Shown here piece after piece: positions 17,451 through 25,838 of a stretch of 64,000 nt of DNA. Position numbers and translations under genes: made by a program. The first letter of the stretch is position 1, and each line of letters begins with the position of its first letter. Under the pieces are notes generated by a model that was not told the DNA's origin, did not search any database, and saw only the letters and a program-made list of their open reading frames with translations. Origin of the DNA: an actinobacterium SCGC AAA044-N04 (GTDB lineage Bacteria; Actinomycetota; Actinomycetes; Nanopelagicales; Nanopelagicaceae); the NCBI GenBank assembly GCA_000378885.1, contig KB900461.1, positions 1 to 64,000 on the forward strand, written 5' to 3'.

Positions 17451-18331
17451 CATGAAATCTGTTGCAATACTTGGTGTTGGCAAAATGGGTTCGGCGATGG
17501 CAAAAGAATTAGCAACCGCTGGTTATCAAGTAACTCTTTGGAATCGAAACCAGTCAGTTGCTGACAAGCTTGCATCTGAAATAAATTTGCCGACAGTAAC
17601 TGTTTCAGTAACTCCCAAGTCAGCACTAGAAAATGCAGATATCGCACTTTGTTTGTTTACAAATGGAATAGTTACACAATCAGTCCTTCTCGATGACACT
17701 CAAGTATTAGAAGGTGTTAGAAGCAATCTGATAATTGTTGACATGGGAACAAGTGGTGTTGAAAGCGCTAAAGCGTTAGCGAGCGCCCTTGCCTCAAAGA
17801 AGATTGCATTTATAGATGCACCTGTCTCAGGAAGTGTTGTAACGATTGCTGCTCATCAACTTCTTGTCATGGCAAGTGGTGATAAAGCTGTGATCGAACA
17901 AGCTACGCCGGTCTTTTCAGTTTTTGCTAAAAAAAACTGCCTACCTCGGACAAGCCGGTGCTGGTCAAGCCATGAAACTTGCAGTCAATCTGATTGTTCA
18001 TACCCTCAACGCTGCAGTCAGTGAAGGATTAGCTCTTGCAACAGCAAGTGGTATTGATGCCGCTGCTGCTTATGATGTTCTTGAAGACAGCGTGGTGGCT
18101 GCACCGTTTGTAAAATACAAAAGAGCGGCATTTTTAGATCCTGAGCTGCCGGTGGCGATGCGCATAGATACAGTGCTCAAGGATTTGAACCTGATTTTGG
18201 GCCTTGGCCACACCACGGGGGTCCAGTTAACGGCCACCGAGGGGGTAGCAGAGCTTTTTGCCCTCGCCCAGGCGGGGGGCTATGAATCCAAGGACATGTC
18301 AGCCCTGTTTAGCTATCTCAGCCAATCTTGA
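17443..18331 (+). pseudogene. HIBADH/tartronate-semialdehyde reductase-type dehydrogenase, frameshifted at an A8 run
   Basis: The N-terminal Rossmann half (VAILGVGKMGSAMAKELA, DMGTSGVESAKAL, DAPVSGS) is open from 17443 to the A8 run at 17929-17936 and then goes out of frame. The C-terminal helical domain (YLGQAGAGQAMKLAVN with the catalytic-type Lys) continues in the +1 frame to 18331. Removing one A restores FAKKTAYLGQAG and a normal dehydrogenase of about 292-295 residues. Causes may be a sequencing error, a true mutation, or a slippage-based switch. The family oxidises 3-hydroxy acids. It overlaps the end of the butanediol-dehydrogenase-like gene. Confidence 0.85.
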
Positions 18332-18411
18332 TGAAAATGTTATAGAAAGTCCTTGTTAACGACCTCACTTCCTCTGTACAGTCACACTTTACATAGAGCC
18401 GAAAGGTGGCC

Positions 18412-19422
18412 ATGGCTACTGCACCTGCACGTGAATTGAAGCGTTCTGCACGCTTACAGATTTCGCGTGGAATGAAGACGGTGTTGGCTGGAACCATCAT
18501 TCTTTACATAGCCAGCGCCTTTTTCGCGCCAACAAGTGTGAGCAAGGTTGCGCAAATGGGAATGCTTCCCTTTGCAGCTTGTTTGGCAATCGTTGGGCTT
18601 GGCCAAACACTTGTGATTCAACAAGGAGGCATCGATCTTTCTGTTGCTGGAGCTGTTTCATTAACAGTTGTCATTGTTACATGGGGACCTGATCGCAATG
18701 ACGATCGTCTACTACCAGCAGTTGCCGCAGCATTTGGTGCAGCAATTATCACCGGGTTAGTTAATGGCTTCCTAGTTACCAAAACAAAACTTAATTCCAT
18801 TGTTGCAACACTTGGCGTGAACGCCCTTTTGTATGGCGTCATGATGGGTCTCTCTGGCGGAAGTCCTCGCCGAACAACTGAGCGTTTGTCACATTTTGCA
18901 AACGATAAATCTTTTGGACTTCCTCATTCAATTTACTTTGGAATTATCCTGACAATAATTGTCACTATCTTATTAAAGCGAACAGTCTTTGGGCGACGAT
19001 TTGAAGCGGTGGGAGCAAACCCTCGCGCAGCACATGCAACTGGTCTAAAGATTATTCGCTATCAAATCGGCGCTTATGTTGCCGCACAAATTTTATATTG
19101 CGCAGCCGGAGTAATTCTTGGTGGCGTTATATCGCAGCCAACGGCCTATCAAGGTGATGACTATGTATTGCCATCAGTAGCAATTGTTGTATTAGGAGGA
19201 ACTTCTCTCCTTGGGGGTCGTGGTTTCCCAGCAGCATCTGCCTTTGCAGCTTTGTTCTTAAAACAACTAGACATGTTTGTACTCTCACTTGGTGTTCCGT
19301 ACGGCGTGCGCACGATCGTTATTTCAGTATCTCTGATGCTGGGAATTGCCCTATATGCAGTGAATTGGAAATCAGCGAATTTCTCATTCAAAAAACCAGA
19401 CAAGGAACTGCAGCTTGTCTAA
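18412..19422 (+). CDS. Sugar-type ABC transporter permease (RbsC-like)
   Basis: A 336-residue permease of the BPD_transp_2 family with about nine hydrophobic segments and the family signature GLGQTLVIQQGGIDLSVAG in the first third. The frame is open from a GTG at 18406, but GAAAGG at 18401-18406 is well spaced for the ATG at 18412. It works with the binding protein downstream. The cognate ATPase gene begins at 20698 but is broken. The likely ligand is a monosaccharide, polyol or related compound. Confidence 0.92.
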   Translation: MATAPARELKRSARLQISRGMKTVLAGTIILYIASAFFAPTSVSKVAQMGMLPFAACLAIVGLGQTLVIQQGGIDLSVAGAVSLTVVIVTWGPDRNDDRLLPAVAAAFGAAIITGLVNGFLVTKTKLNSIVATLGVNALLYGVMMGLSGGSPRRTTERLSHFANDKSFGLPHSIYFGIILTIIVTILLKRTVFGRRFEAVGANPRAAHATGLKIIRYQIGAYVAAQILYCAAGVILGGVISQPTAYQGDDYVLPSVAIVVLGGTSLLGGRGFPAASAFAALFLKQLDMFVLSLGVPYGVRTIVISVSLMLGIALYAVNWKSANFSFKKPDKELQLV

Positions 19423-19428
19423 ATTAAG

Positions 19429-19453
19429 TTTCGACCTCGTAAGAACGTCGAAA
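19429..19453 (+). promoter_or_regulatory. Hairpin ahead of the binding-protein gene
   Basis: TTTCGAC (19429-19435) and GTCGAAA (19447-19453) form a perfect 7-bp stem with an 11-base loop between the permease stop and the binding-protein start. It may protect or attenuate the transcript; there is no T-run. Confidence 0.4.
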
Positions 19454-19493
19454 GTGCGTCAACGTATGCCGCACAACTGAGAAAGGAAAAAAC

Positions 19494-20582
19494 TTGATAC
19501 GCTTAAAATCTCGGGCCACTTTAGTCGCGAGCGCTATCGCAGTTGCAGCACTAACAGTGTCAACTAGCTTAGTCGCTGTTTCTTCAGCGAATGCTGCTCT
19601 CCCTTCATGGTGCGGCCCAAAGAAAATTACAATGGGATTCACTGATGGATTTGGTGGAAACTCATGGCGTCTAGTCACAACAGCCGCAGTTCGTGAAGAA
19701 GTAAAGCTATGTCCAAATGTGACAAAGCTTTACTACGCAGATGGACAAGGCAAGACTGACAAGGCAATTTCAGATATTAAGGGAATGGTTGCTAAGGGCG
19801 TAAAGGCTCTTGTTGTATTCCCTGATGCTGGCCAAGCAATGCTTCCAGCTCTTCGTTCAGCTTATAAGGCTGGCGTTGTAACTGTTCCTTACCGCGTAGC
19901 TCCAGGTGGAACTGCAGGCAAGGATTACAACATGTTCATTGGTTCAGACTTCGTCTTGGCTGGAAAGCTTTGGGGAGAATGGATTAAGAAGAATCTTCCA
20001 AACGGTGGAAACATCCTAAGAATTTCTGGACCAGCTGGTAACAGCCAAGGTGCAGATGAGTCAAAGGGATTAGCTCAGGTTCTTGGAAATGATCCAAAGT
20101 ACAAGTTCATTGGTGCAGATCCATTTGAAGTTACCGGTTGGGATCCAGGAAAGACTCAAGAAGTCTTGACTGCAGCAATCGCAAAGTATCCAAAGATCGA
20201 TGTAATTACATCTGACTTCGGACCATCAATGGTTTCTGCACTTCAGGCAGCCGTTGCTTCAGGTTGGAAAGTTCCTGCAATCGCAACTTCAGACGGTAAC
20301 GTTCTAGGTTGCTTCTACCAGGACAACAAGGCTTCACAGCCAGACTTCAAGATGATGACAATTTCTACTCAGAACGACCACTCGCGCCTAGCCGTACAGT
20401 GGGCTGTTGCTCTTGCAACAGGTGGAAAGAAGCCATCTGATAAAGCATTCCCTTCAACTTTGTTTGAAGATTCAGTCTCTGGAAAGCCATCAGCTGTCCA
20501 GTGCCGTAAGGATCTTCCTGGCGATGTTTACTTGTCAGCAAAGATGTCAGGAGACGCTCAAGCTAAGTTGAAGAACAACTAA
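19494..20582 (+). CDS. Sugar-type ABC transporter substrate-binding protein
   Basis: A 362-residue periplasmic-binding-protein (Peripla_BP_4 type) with a Sec signal peptide: basic start, hydrophobic core near residues 9-30 and a likely cut after SSANA. There is no lipobox Cys. The body has FTDGFGGNSWR, VVFPDAGQAMLPAL and the hinge-proximal ISGPAGNSQGADE typical of sugar binders. The only suitable start is TTG at 19494, preceded by GAAAGGA. A strong stem-loop follows the gene. The ligand is not identifiable. Confidence 0.92.
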   Translation: MIRLKSRATLVASAIAVAALTVSTSLVAVSSANAALPSWCGPKKITMGFTDGFGGNSWRLVTTAAVREEVKLCPNVTKLYYADGQGKTDKAISDIKGMVAKGVKALVVFPDAGQAMLPALRSAYKAGVVTVPYRVAPGGTAGKDYNMFIGSDFVLAGKLWGEWIKKNLPNGGNILRISGPAGNSQGADESKGLAQVLGNDPKYKFIGADPFEVTGWDPGKTQEVLTAAIAKYPKIDVITSDFGPSMVSALQAAVASGWKVPAIATSDGNVLGCFYQDNKASQPDFKMMTISTQNDHSRLAVQWAVALATGGKKPSDKAFPSTLFEDSVSGKPSAVQCRKDLPGDVYLSAKMSGDAQAKLKNN

Positions 20583-20606
20583 GCAAGCAGTAATTGAAGT
20601 AGGTAA

Positions 20607-20651
20607 TGGGGAGTCAGATCGGCCGCATCTAGCAGCTGGTCTGGCTCCCCA
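20607..20651 (+). terminator. Stem-loop after the binding-protein gene
   Basis: TGGGGAGTCAGA (20607-20618) pairs with TCTGGCTCCCCA (20640-20651) over 12 bp with one G-U pair. It is not followed by a T-run, so it is better read as an intra-operon mRNA-stabilising or attenuating hairpin that raises binding-protein yield over the ATPase. Confidence 0.6.
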
Positions 20652-20697
20652 CTACACGTACTATTAGATTTATCTACATAACCAGATCAATTAAGAA

Positions 20698-20759
20698 ATG
20701 AGTCAAAACGTGTCACGCTCTCCGCTGATCTTGTCGAATATATCCAAGAGTTTTGCTGG
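20698..20759 (+). pseudogene. N-terminal fragment of the sugar ABC transporter ATPase
   Basis: Starting at 20698 the frame reads MSQNVSRSPLILSNISKSFAGV, the standard N-terminus of RbsA/MglA-type ATPases, in the expected place after permease and binding protein. It then enters the reverse complement of the DMT gene start at 20760, before the Walker A motif. About 480 residues are missing. The rest is not in this window. See the inverted repeat. Confidence 0.85.
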
Positions 20760-20830
20760 AGTTCGCCATTTGCCCGTGTCTGCAATGAAATCAACACGCC
20801 TGAGAGTGCGGCTAATAAATCTAAACGCAT
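20760..20830 (-). pseudogene. 5' fragment of the DMT transporter gene
   Basis: Twenty-three codons (MRLDLLAALSGVLISLQTRANGE and part of the next) identical to the start of the gene at 25-966, placed directly after yqhA as TAAATG. The fragment ends where the ABC ATPase fragment begins. It shows that yqhA and the intact DMT gene belong together. Confidence 0.9.
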
Positions 20831-20854
20831 TTACTGATGCGTGCCGTGAAATTC
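20760..20854 (-). repeat. Right copy of the 95-bp inverted repeat
   Basis: Exact reverse complement of bases 1-95. On this strand it carries the last seven codons and stop of yqhA (20854-20831) and then the ATG (20830) and first 23 codons of the DMT gene. The match ends at 20760, where ABC-ATPase sequence begins. Exactness, the abrupt edge and the length suggest an assembly-graph overlap or a recent rearrangement rather than an old repeat. Confidence 0.97.
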
Positions 20855-21361
20855 ACGCTTGTCGGCAATCCAATCCATCAGTGCAAATAGAACGCCAGAG
20901 GCGACAAATGTGAGGTGAATAATGATTCTCCATTTAGTTCCGCCACCAACATGGTCCTGACCAGAGAGTTCAATAAAGTCTTTGAGAAGTTCAATTACTG
21001 AAATTGCTACAAGAGAACCAATTAACTTAATTTTCAACCCGCTAAAGTCAATTGTTCCCATCCAGTGTGGACGATCTTTTGATTCTGTTGCCACATCAAT
21101 TCGAGAAACAAAGTTCTCATATCCTGCAAAGATAACCATCAAGATGAGGTTAGCCAGCAAAGTTAAATCGAGTAGCGCGAGCAGATCTAGAGTAAAGCTC
21201 TGAGGAGTTGCATCACCAATTTTTTCAGCTAAATGGATAAATTCGATGATAAAACGGTAACCCAAGAGAACCAGTGCACCTACTAACCCTAAATACAGTG
21301 GAGCAAGTAGAAAGCGAGAGCGAAAGAGAATTACTTCAATAGCGTGTGAAAGTTGACTCAT
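20831..21361 (-). CDS. YqhA family (UPF0114) membrane protein
   Basis: A 176-residue membrane protein with about four hydrophobic helices, matching UPF0114: FRSRFLLAPLYLGLVGALVLLGY at the N-terminus, FAGYENFVSRID in the middle and DFSGLKIKLIGSLVAISVIELLKDF. The function is unknown. Its last codons lie in the inverted repeat and are duplicated at 1-24. Confidence 0.9.
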   Translation of the reverse strand: MSQLSHAIEVILFRSRFLLAPLYLGLVGALVLLGYRFIIEFIHLAEKIGDATPQSFTLDLLALLDLTLLANLILMVIFAGYENFVSRIDVATESKDRPHWMGTIDFSGLKIKLIGSLVAISVIELLKDFIELSGQDHVGGGTKWRIIIHLTFVASGVLFALMDWIADKREFHGTHQ

Positions 21362-21376
21362 GTAGGGGATTTTAAC

Positions 21377-23146
21377 TTATCCCTCAAGCAAAACTGTGAC
21401 CTGAAGCCATTCTTCCTCGAGTCTGTTTTTCTCACCCCGCAACTGCGCTATCTCATTGGTAATTTCAATCAAACGTTCTGCATTAAATGATGATTCTTCT
21501 TGCTCACCCTCTAATTCGGTAATCCGAGAATCGGCTTTCTCCATTTGTCGCTCAAGGCGCACTTTGTCTTTCTTGAGTTGTCTTTCTTCAGCGGCGCTAG
21601 AAGTCTTCTTCTCTTTGGGAGCGCTGGCATCGGGTTGCAAAGCTTCGTGGCGAAGCTCTAAATATTCATCTACTCCGCGAGGAAGATCTCGGACATTCTT
21701 ATACCCCAACAATCCAACAAAGCGATCACACACGCGCTCTAAGAAATACCTGTCGTGGGAGATAACAATCAGAGTTCCACCGTAACCATCAAGTAAATCT
21801 TCCAGCTCAGTCAGAGTCTCGATATCAAAATCATTTGTTGGTTCATCCAGCAAGAGAACATTGGGGCTATCCATGAGCAAACGTGTGAGTTGTAAGCGGC
21901 GTTTTTCACCCCCTGATAAATCGCCAACAGGAGTCCATTGAGATTCTCTATCAAAGCCTAAGCGCTCACAGAGCTGTGAAGCTGATAGTTCTCGTCCTCC
22001 ACCAATTTCAACACGGTTGGCAATTTTTTCAACAGCTTCTAATACACGCCACGTTGGATCTAACTCATCCAGATGCTGCGTAAGGAATGCGGCTTTAACA
22101 GTAATTCCAGTTACAAGTTTGCCTGATGTTGGTTGGATTTCACCTACTAGAGTTTTCATTAACGTTGTTTTTCCCGCGCCATTCACACCCACTATACCAA
22201 TGCGATCACCCGGGCCAACATTCCAATACAAATCACTAATTAATTCATTGTCTCCAAGTTTTACTTGAACATGATGTGCCTCATACACCGTCTTACCTAA
22301 TCGGTTAAGGGCAAACTTAAGTAATGCTCCTTGATCGCGCGGTTCAGGTTCTCCTGCGATTAACACGTTAGCTGCATCGACTCGAAATTTTGGTTTGGTC
22401 GTGCGCGCTGGTGCTCCCCTTCGAAGCCAAGCTAGCTCTTTCTTAATCAACATATTACGGCGTTGATCTAAAACAGATGCTTGGCGGGATCGTTCAGCTT
22501 TTGATAAAACAAAGGCGCTGTATCCGCCGTCGTATTCTTCTACTTTTCCATCGACAACTTCCCATGTGCGATCTGTTACGGCATCAAGAAACCAACGATC
22601 GTGCGTTACAACAGTTACGGCTAATCCTTTTCGGTTATTCAAATACTGCGCCAACCAGGCAACGCCTTCAACATCTAAGTGATTTGTTGGCTCATCCAAC
22701 AAAATCAGATCAAGTTCATTAATCAGTAGCTTGGCTAATCCCACACGTCTGCGTTCTCCACCAGATAACTGACCAAACTTGCGATCAAAAATATGATCAT
22801 CAAAAGAACCAAAGAGTCCTGTGAAGACTTCGCGAATGTTTGGCTCACTTGCCCATTCATGTTTTGCGGTATCACCTAAAACAACTTCGCCCACCGTGCT
22901 CTCAGGATTAGCTGAATCCACTTGAGACAACAAACCAATGCGTGCAGAATTAGATTTTGTCACGCGGCCTGCATCTGGTTTTTCAACGCCTGCAATGATC
23001 TTCATGAGCGTGGATTTTCCTGAGCCGTTTCGACCAACAATGCCGATGCGATCGCCTTCAGATACTCCTAAAGAGACCCCTATAAGTAGCTCTTTGATAT
23101 CAAAGGCTTTTGAGACCTCTTCGATATTTACAACATTGCGCGCCAT
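21377..23146 (-). CDS. ABC-F family ATPase (Uup-like)
   Basis: A 589-residue soluble protein with two ABC domains: Walker A GRNGSGKST near residue 38 and GVNGAGKTT near 325, signature LSGGERRR and LSGGEKRR, and Walker B LILLDEPTNHLD and VLLLDEPTNDFD. A charged coiled coil (about 515-585) follows, as in Uup. ABC-F proteins act on ribosomes or DNA junctions rather than in transport. On this strand TACGCT lies 8 bases before the ATG. It diverges from kynU with a 24-bp gap. Confidence 0.93.
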   Translation of the reverse strand: MARNVVNIEEVSKAFDIKELLIGVSLGVSEGDRIGIVGRNGSGKSTLMKIIAGVEKPDAGRVTKSNSARIGLLSQVDSANPESTVGEVVLGDTAKHEWASEPNIREVFTGLFGSFDDHIFDRKFGQLSGGERRRVGLAKLLINELDLILLDEPTNHLDVEGVAWLAQYLNNRKGLAVTVVTHDRWFLDAVTDRTWEVVDGKVEEYDGGYSAFVLSKAERSRQASVLDQRRNMLIKKELAWLRRGAPARTTKPKFRVDAANVLIAGEPEPRDQGALLKFALNRLGKTVYEAHHVQVKLGDNELISDLYWNVGPGDRIGIVGVNGAGKTTLMKTLVGEIQPTSGKLVTGITVKAAFLTQHLDELDPTWRVLEAVEKIANRVEIGGGRELSASQLCERLGFDRESQWTPVGDLSGGEKRRLQLTRLLMDSPNVLLLDEPTNDFDIETLTELEDLLDGYGGTLIVISHDRYFLERVCDRFVGLLGYKNVRDLPRGVDEYLELRHEALQPDASAPKEKKTSSAAEERQLKKDKVRLERQMEKADSRITELEGEQEESSFNAERLIEITNEIAQLRGEKNRLEEEWLQVTVLLEG

Positions 23147-23170
23147 GATGGGAGAGCGTACCTTTCCTTC

Positions 23171-24442
23171 ATGAACGTTACTGACCGCGCTTATGCTCTA
23201 GAGCTAGATAAAAACGATCCTCTCGCTCATTTCAAATCACAATTCGTGGTCACAGACCCGCAGATGTGTTATTTGGATGGAAATTCATTAGGTCGTCTTC
23301 CAAAAGAGACTATTTCTGCCGTGAACAATCTCATGACTGAATGGGGCTCAGAAGTTGTAACTGGCTGGGGACATTGGGTTGATGAAGCACAGCCAACCGG
23401 GGATTTACTAGGCCAAGCAGCTTTAGGTGCAGCTCCTGGACAAATTCTTGTCTGTGACACAACTTCAGTTAACTTCTATCAACTCTGTCTTGCGGCGGTG
23501 CATGCACGTCCTGGTCGTAAAACAATCATCACAGATGCTGCAAACTTTCCGACAGATCGATACATCCTGGATGGAATTGCTAAGCAGTTTGGGTTAAATC
23601 TAGTCCTTATCCAAAATGAAGATTCTGCAGTTGCAACACATGAGCGCATCACTACCCAAGTTCTTGCTCCATATCTCAATGATGATGTTGCACTTGTAAC
23701 ACTACAAGTTATTCAATATCGCTCAGGTGCTAGAACTGATATCAAATCAATTACCGATCAAGTACGTGCAATTGGTGGTTTAGTTGTTTGGGATGCCAGC
23801 CATGCAGTAGGTGCAATTGAATTAAATCTTGATGCAAACGGAGTTGATCTTTGTGTTGGTTGCACATATAAATATGGAAACTCAGGTCCAGGTTCACCTG
23901 CTTGGTTATATGTAAGCAAAAAGATTCAAAAAGAATTACAAGTTCCAATTCAGGGATGGTTTGCGCAAGATGCCCAGTTTGAAATGGGACCGGTATTTGA
24001 GCGAGCACAAAACATCCGCGGCTTCCAGATTGCTAGTCCATCCCTCATTGGTATTCGCTGTGTTCAGACAGCTTTTTCCATGATTAAGGAGGCTGGCATA
24101 GATGCAATCGCACATAAGGCTGCAGTTGGTACTCAAATGATGATCGATCTTTATGATGCCTGGTTAGCTCCACTTGGATTTGCACTTAACACTTCACGCG
24201 ATCCTAAAGAGCGTGGTGGACATATCTCATTGGTTCACCCAGATGCTGCTCAGATATGCGTTGCAATGCGCGAGATTTCTAATGTAATTCCTGACTACCG
24301 CACGCCTAATTCAATCCGTTTGGCTATCTCACCACTTCCAACATCATTTGTTGAAGTGTGGGATGGTTTTGAGAGAACGCGCGATCTAGTGGCATCTGGC
24401 CAATACAGAACAATAAAAGAGGGCGGTTCAAGAGTCACATGA
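23171..24442 (+). CDS. kynU: Kynureninase
   Basis: A PLP enzyme hydrolysing kynurenine to anthranilate and alanine. The 423 residues match the family: YLDGNSLGRLP near 34, GWGHWVDEA near 65, WDASHAVGA near 207 and the PLP Lys K234 in CTYKYGNSGPG. TACCTT (23159-23164) lies 6 bases before the ATG. It is coupled to tryptophan 2,3-dioxygenase by a 4-bp overlap. No arylformamidase is present between or beside them. Confidence 0.95.
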   Translation: MNVTDRAYALELDKNDPLAHFKSQFVVTDPQMCYLDGNSLGRLPKETISAVNNLMTEWGSEVVTGWGHWVDEAQPTGDLLGQAALGAAPGQILVCDTTSVNFYQLCLAAVHARPGRKTIITDAANFPTDRYILDGIAKQFGLNLVLIQNEDSAVATHERITTQVLAPYLNDDVALVTLQVIQYRSGARTDIKSITDQVRAIGGLVVWDASHAVGAIELNLDANGVDLCVGCTYKYGNSGPGSPAWLYVSKKIQKELQVPIQGWFAQDAQFEMGPVFERAQNIRGFQIASPSLIGIRCVQTAFSMIKEAGIDAIAHKAAVGTQMMIDLYDAWLAPLGFALNTSRDPKERGGHISLVHPDAAQICVAMREISNVIPDYRTPNSIRLAISPLPTSFVEVWDGFERTRDLVASGQYRTIKEGGSRVT

Positions 24443-25233
24443 GCGAAAACTTCGATTCAGCACTGACATACACATCTTATTTAGCTGTAGATGAACTTTT
24501 AAGCCTGCAGCGTCCACTCTCACAAGGGCCAGAGCATGATGAAATGCTTTTCATCATCATTCACCAAACTTATGAGCTCTGGTTCAAACAGATTATTCAC
24601 GAATTTGCCGAAGCACAACGTGCTATGGAATCAGCAGACACTCATTATTCTCTAGCGATTTTGGGTCGCATCCGTACGATTCTTAAAGTCTGTGTTACAC
24701 AGATTGATATTTTAGAGACTATGACACCTTTGCAGTTCAACGCATTCCGTTCATATCTTTCATCATCAAGCGGTTTCCAGTCTGCACAATTTCGAAAAGT
24801 TGAGGCTTTGCTTGGCCGTCGCGATACAAAAATGGCGGGTCACCTACCACCTGCAATTCAAGCTGAGATTGCATTAATAACTTCAGGTAATTCAGTATGG
24901 GATTCAGCTCTGGCTTATTTATCAAAGCGTGGACACGCAATTCCAACTGATGTTTTAGAACGTGATCGCACTTTGCCATATGAGGCTAATTTGCGCGTCC
25001 AAGATGTTCTACTTGCAGTTCATACTAAAGATCCTGAGAGTGCAATGATCTGTGAGCGCTTGGTGGATATTGATGAAGGAATGCAAGAGTGGCGCTATCG
25101 CCATGTGAAGATGGTGGAGCGCACAATTGGTCACAAAATTGGTACTGGTGGTTCAAGCGGTGTGGAGTACCTTGCAAGTACTTTATTTGCGCCAGTATTT
25201 AAAGATTTGTGGGAAATCCGTTCACGCTTTTAA
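24439..25233 (+). CDS. kynA: Tryptophan 2,3-dioxygenase
   Basis: A haem enzyme opening tryptophan to N-formylkynurenine. The diagnostic HDEMLFIIIHQTYELWFKQ near residue 35, RSYLSSSSGFQSAQFR near 109 and the haem His region WRYRHVKMVERTIGHK near 216 followed by GTGGSSG are intact. At 264 residues it is of normal bacterial length. ATGA overlap with kynU. The 3' end overlaps the convergent nitroreductase by 4 bp. Confidence 0.96.
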   Translation: MSENFDSALTYTSYLAVDELLSLQRPLSQGPEHDEMLFIIIHQTYELWFKQIIHEFAEAQRAMESADTHYSLAILGRIRTILKVCVTQIDILETMTPLQFNAFRSYLSSSSGFQSAQFRKVEALLGRRDTKMAGHLPPAIQAEIALITSGNSVWDSALAYLSKRGHAIPTDVLERDRTLPYEANLRVQDVLLAVHTKDPESAMICERLVDIDEGMQEWRYRHVKMVERTIGHKIGTGGSSGVEYLASTLFAPVFKDLWEIRSRF

Positions 25234-25805
25234 TTCGGTAAACCTTTAACCACAATCTCTTCTAATGCTTTGCGCTCTCGTGGTGCAATTTCTCTCTCTA
25301 GCATGGTCCCTTGTAATAGCTCAGCCGGTGCTTGCTTACCAATTGCTATAACTGCAATCGGTGTAAGAGAAGGATCTACTCCTAGATTTTCTCCAGCTTT
25401 TGCAGCATCAAAGCCAGTCATTTGGTGAGCAACAAGTCCTCGGTGGTGTGTTTCAACAACCATTTGAGCAACAGCAAGACCGCAGTCATAGAGATAACCC
25501 TTATTTGGTGTTCCATCTTCACGTGTGTGAACGCCAGCAACAACTATTAACACAGATGATCGGTGGGCCCATCCCTGATTAAAAGAAACTAGAGAATCTA
25601 AAATCTGTGAAAAGGTTTCATCCCCACGATGTCCAATAAAGAAACGCCATGGTTGACCATTGTGTGCTGATGGTGCCCAGCGTGCAGCTTCCAATATTGC
25701 CAATAGATCTTCTTTTGAAAGAACAGTTGCTGCATCTAATGAGCGAGGGCTATGTCGATTGGCTAATACTTCGTTAATTTCTACTGCGGTCTGTGCTTTC
25801 ATCAT
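25230..25805 (-). CDS. Nitroreductase family flavoprotein
   Basis: About 191 residues, FMN-dependent, with RHSPRSLDA near the N-terminus, AARWAPSAHNGQPWRFF near 45 and a C-terminal PRERKALEEIV. The physiological substrate is unknown. I chose the ATG at 25805 because TAGACT (25817 to 25812) lies exactly 6 bases upstream; an in-frame GTG at 25811 is less likely. Confidence 0.88.
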   Translation of the reverse strand: MMKAQTAVEINEVLANRHSPRSLDAATVLSKEDLLAILEAARWAPSAHNGQPWRFFIGHRGDETFSQILDSLVSFNQGWAHRSSVLIVVAGVHTREDGTPNKGYLYDCGLAVAQMVVETHHRGLVAHQMTGFDAAKAGENLGVDPSLTPIAVIAIGKQAPAELLQGTMLEREIAPRERKALEEIVVKGLPN

Positions 25806-25838
25806 TTCCACAGTCTAAGTGCAGGCTAGAGTTATCGC

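Noticed and set aside
1-20854. Invertible phase-variation segment bounded by the 95-bp repeats
   Set aside because: Flipping the segment would restore yqhA-DMT but would still leave the ABC ATPase broken at the other repeat, and no invertase gene is present. A misjoin or a single rearrangement explains the data better.
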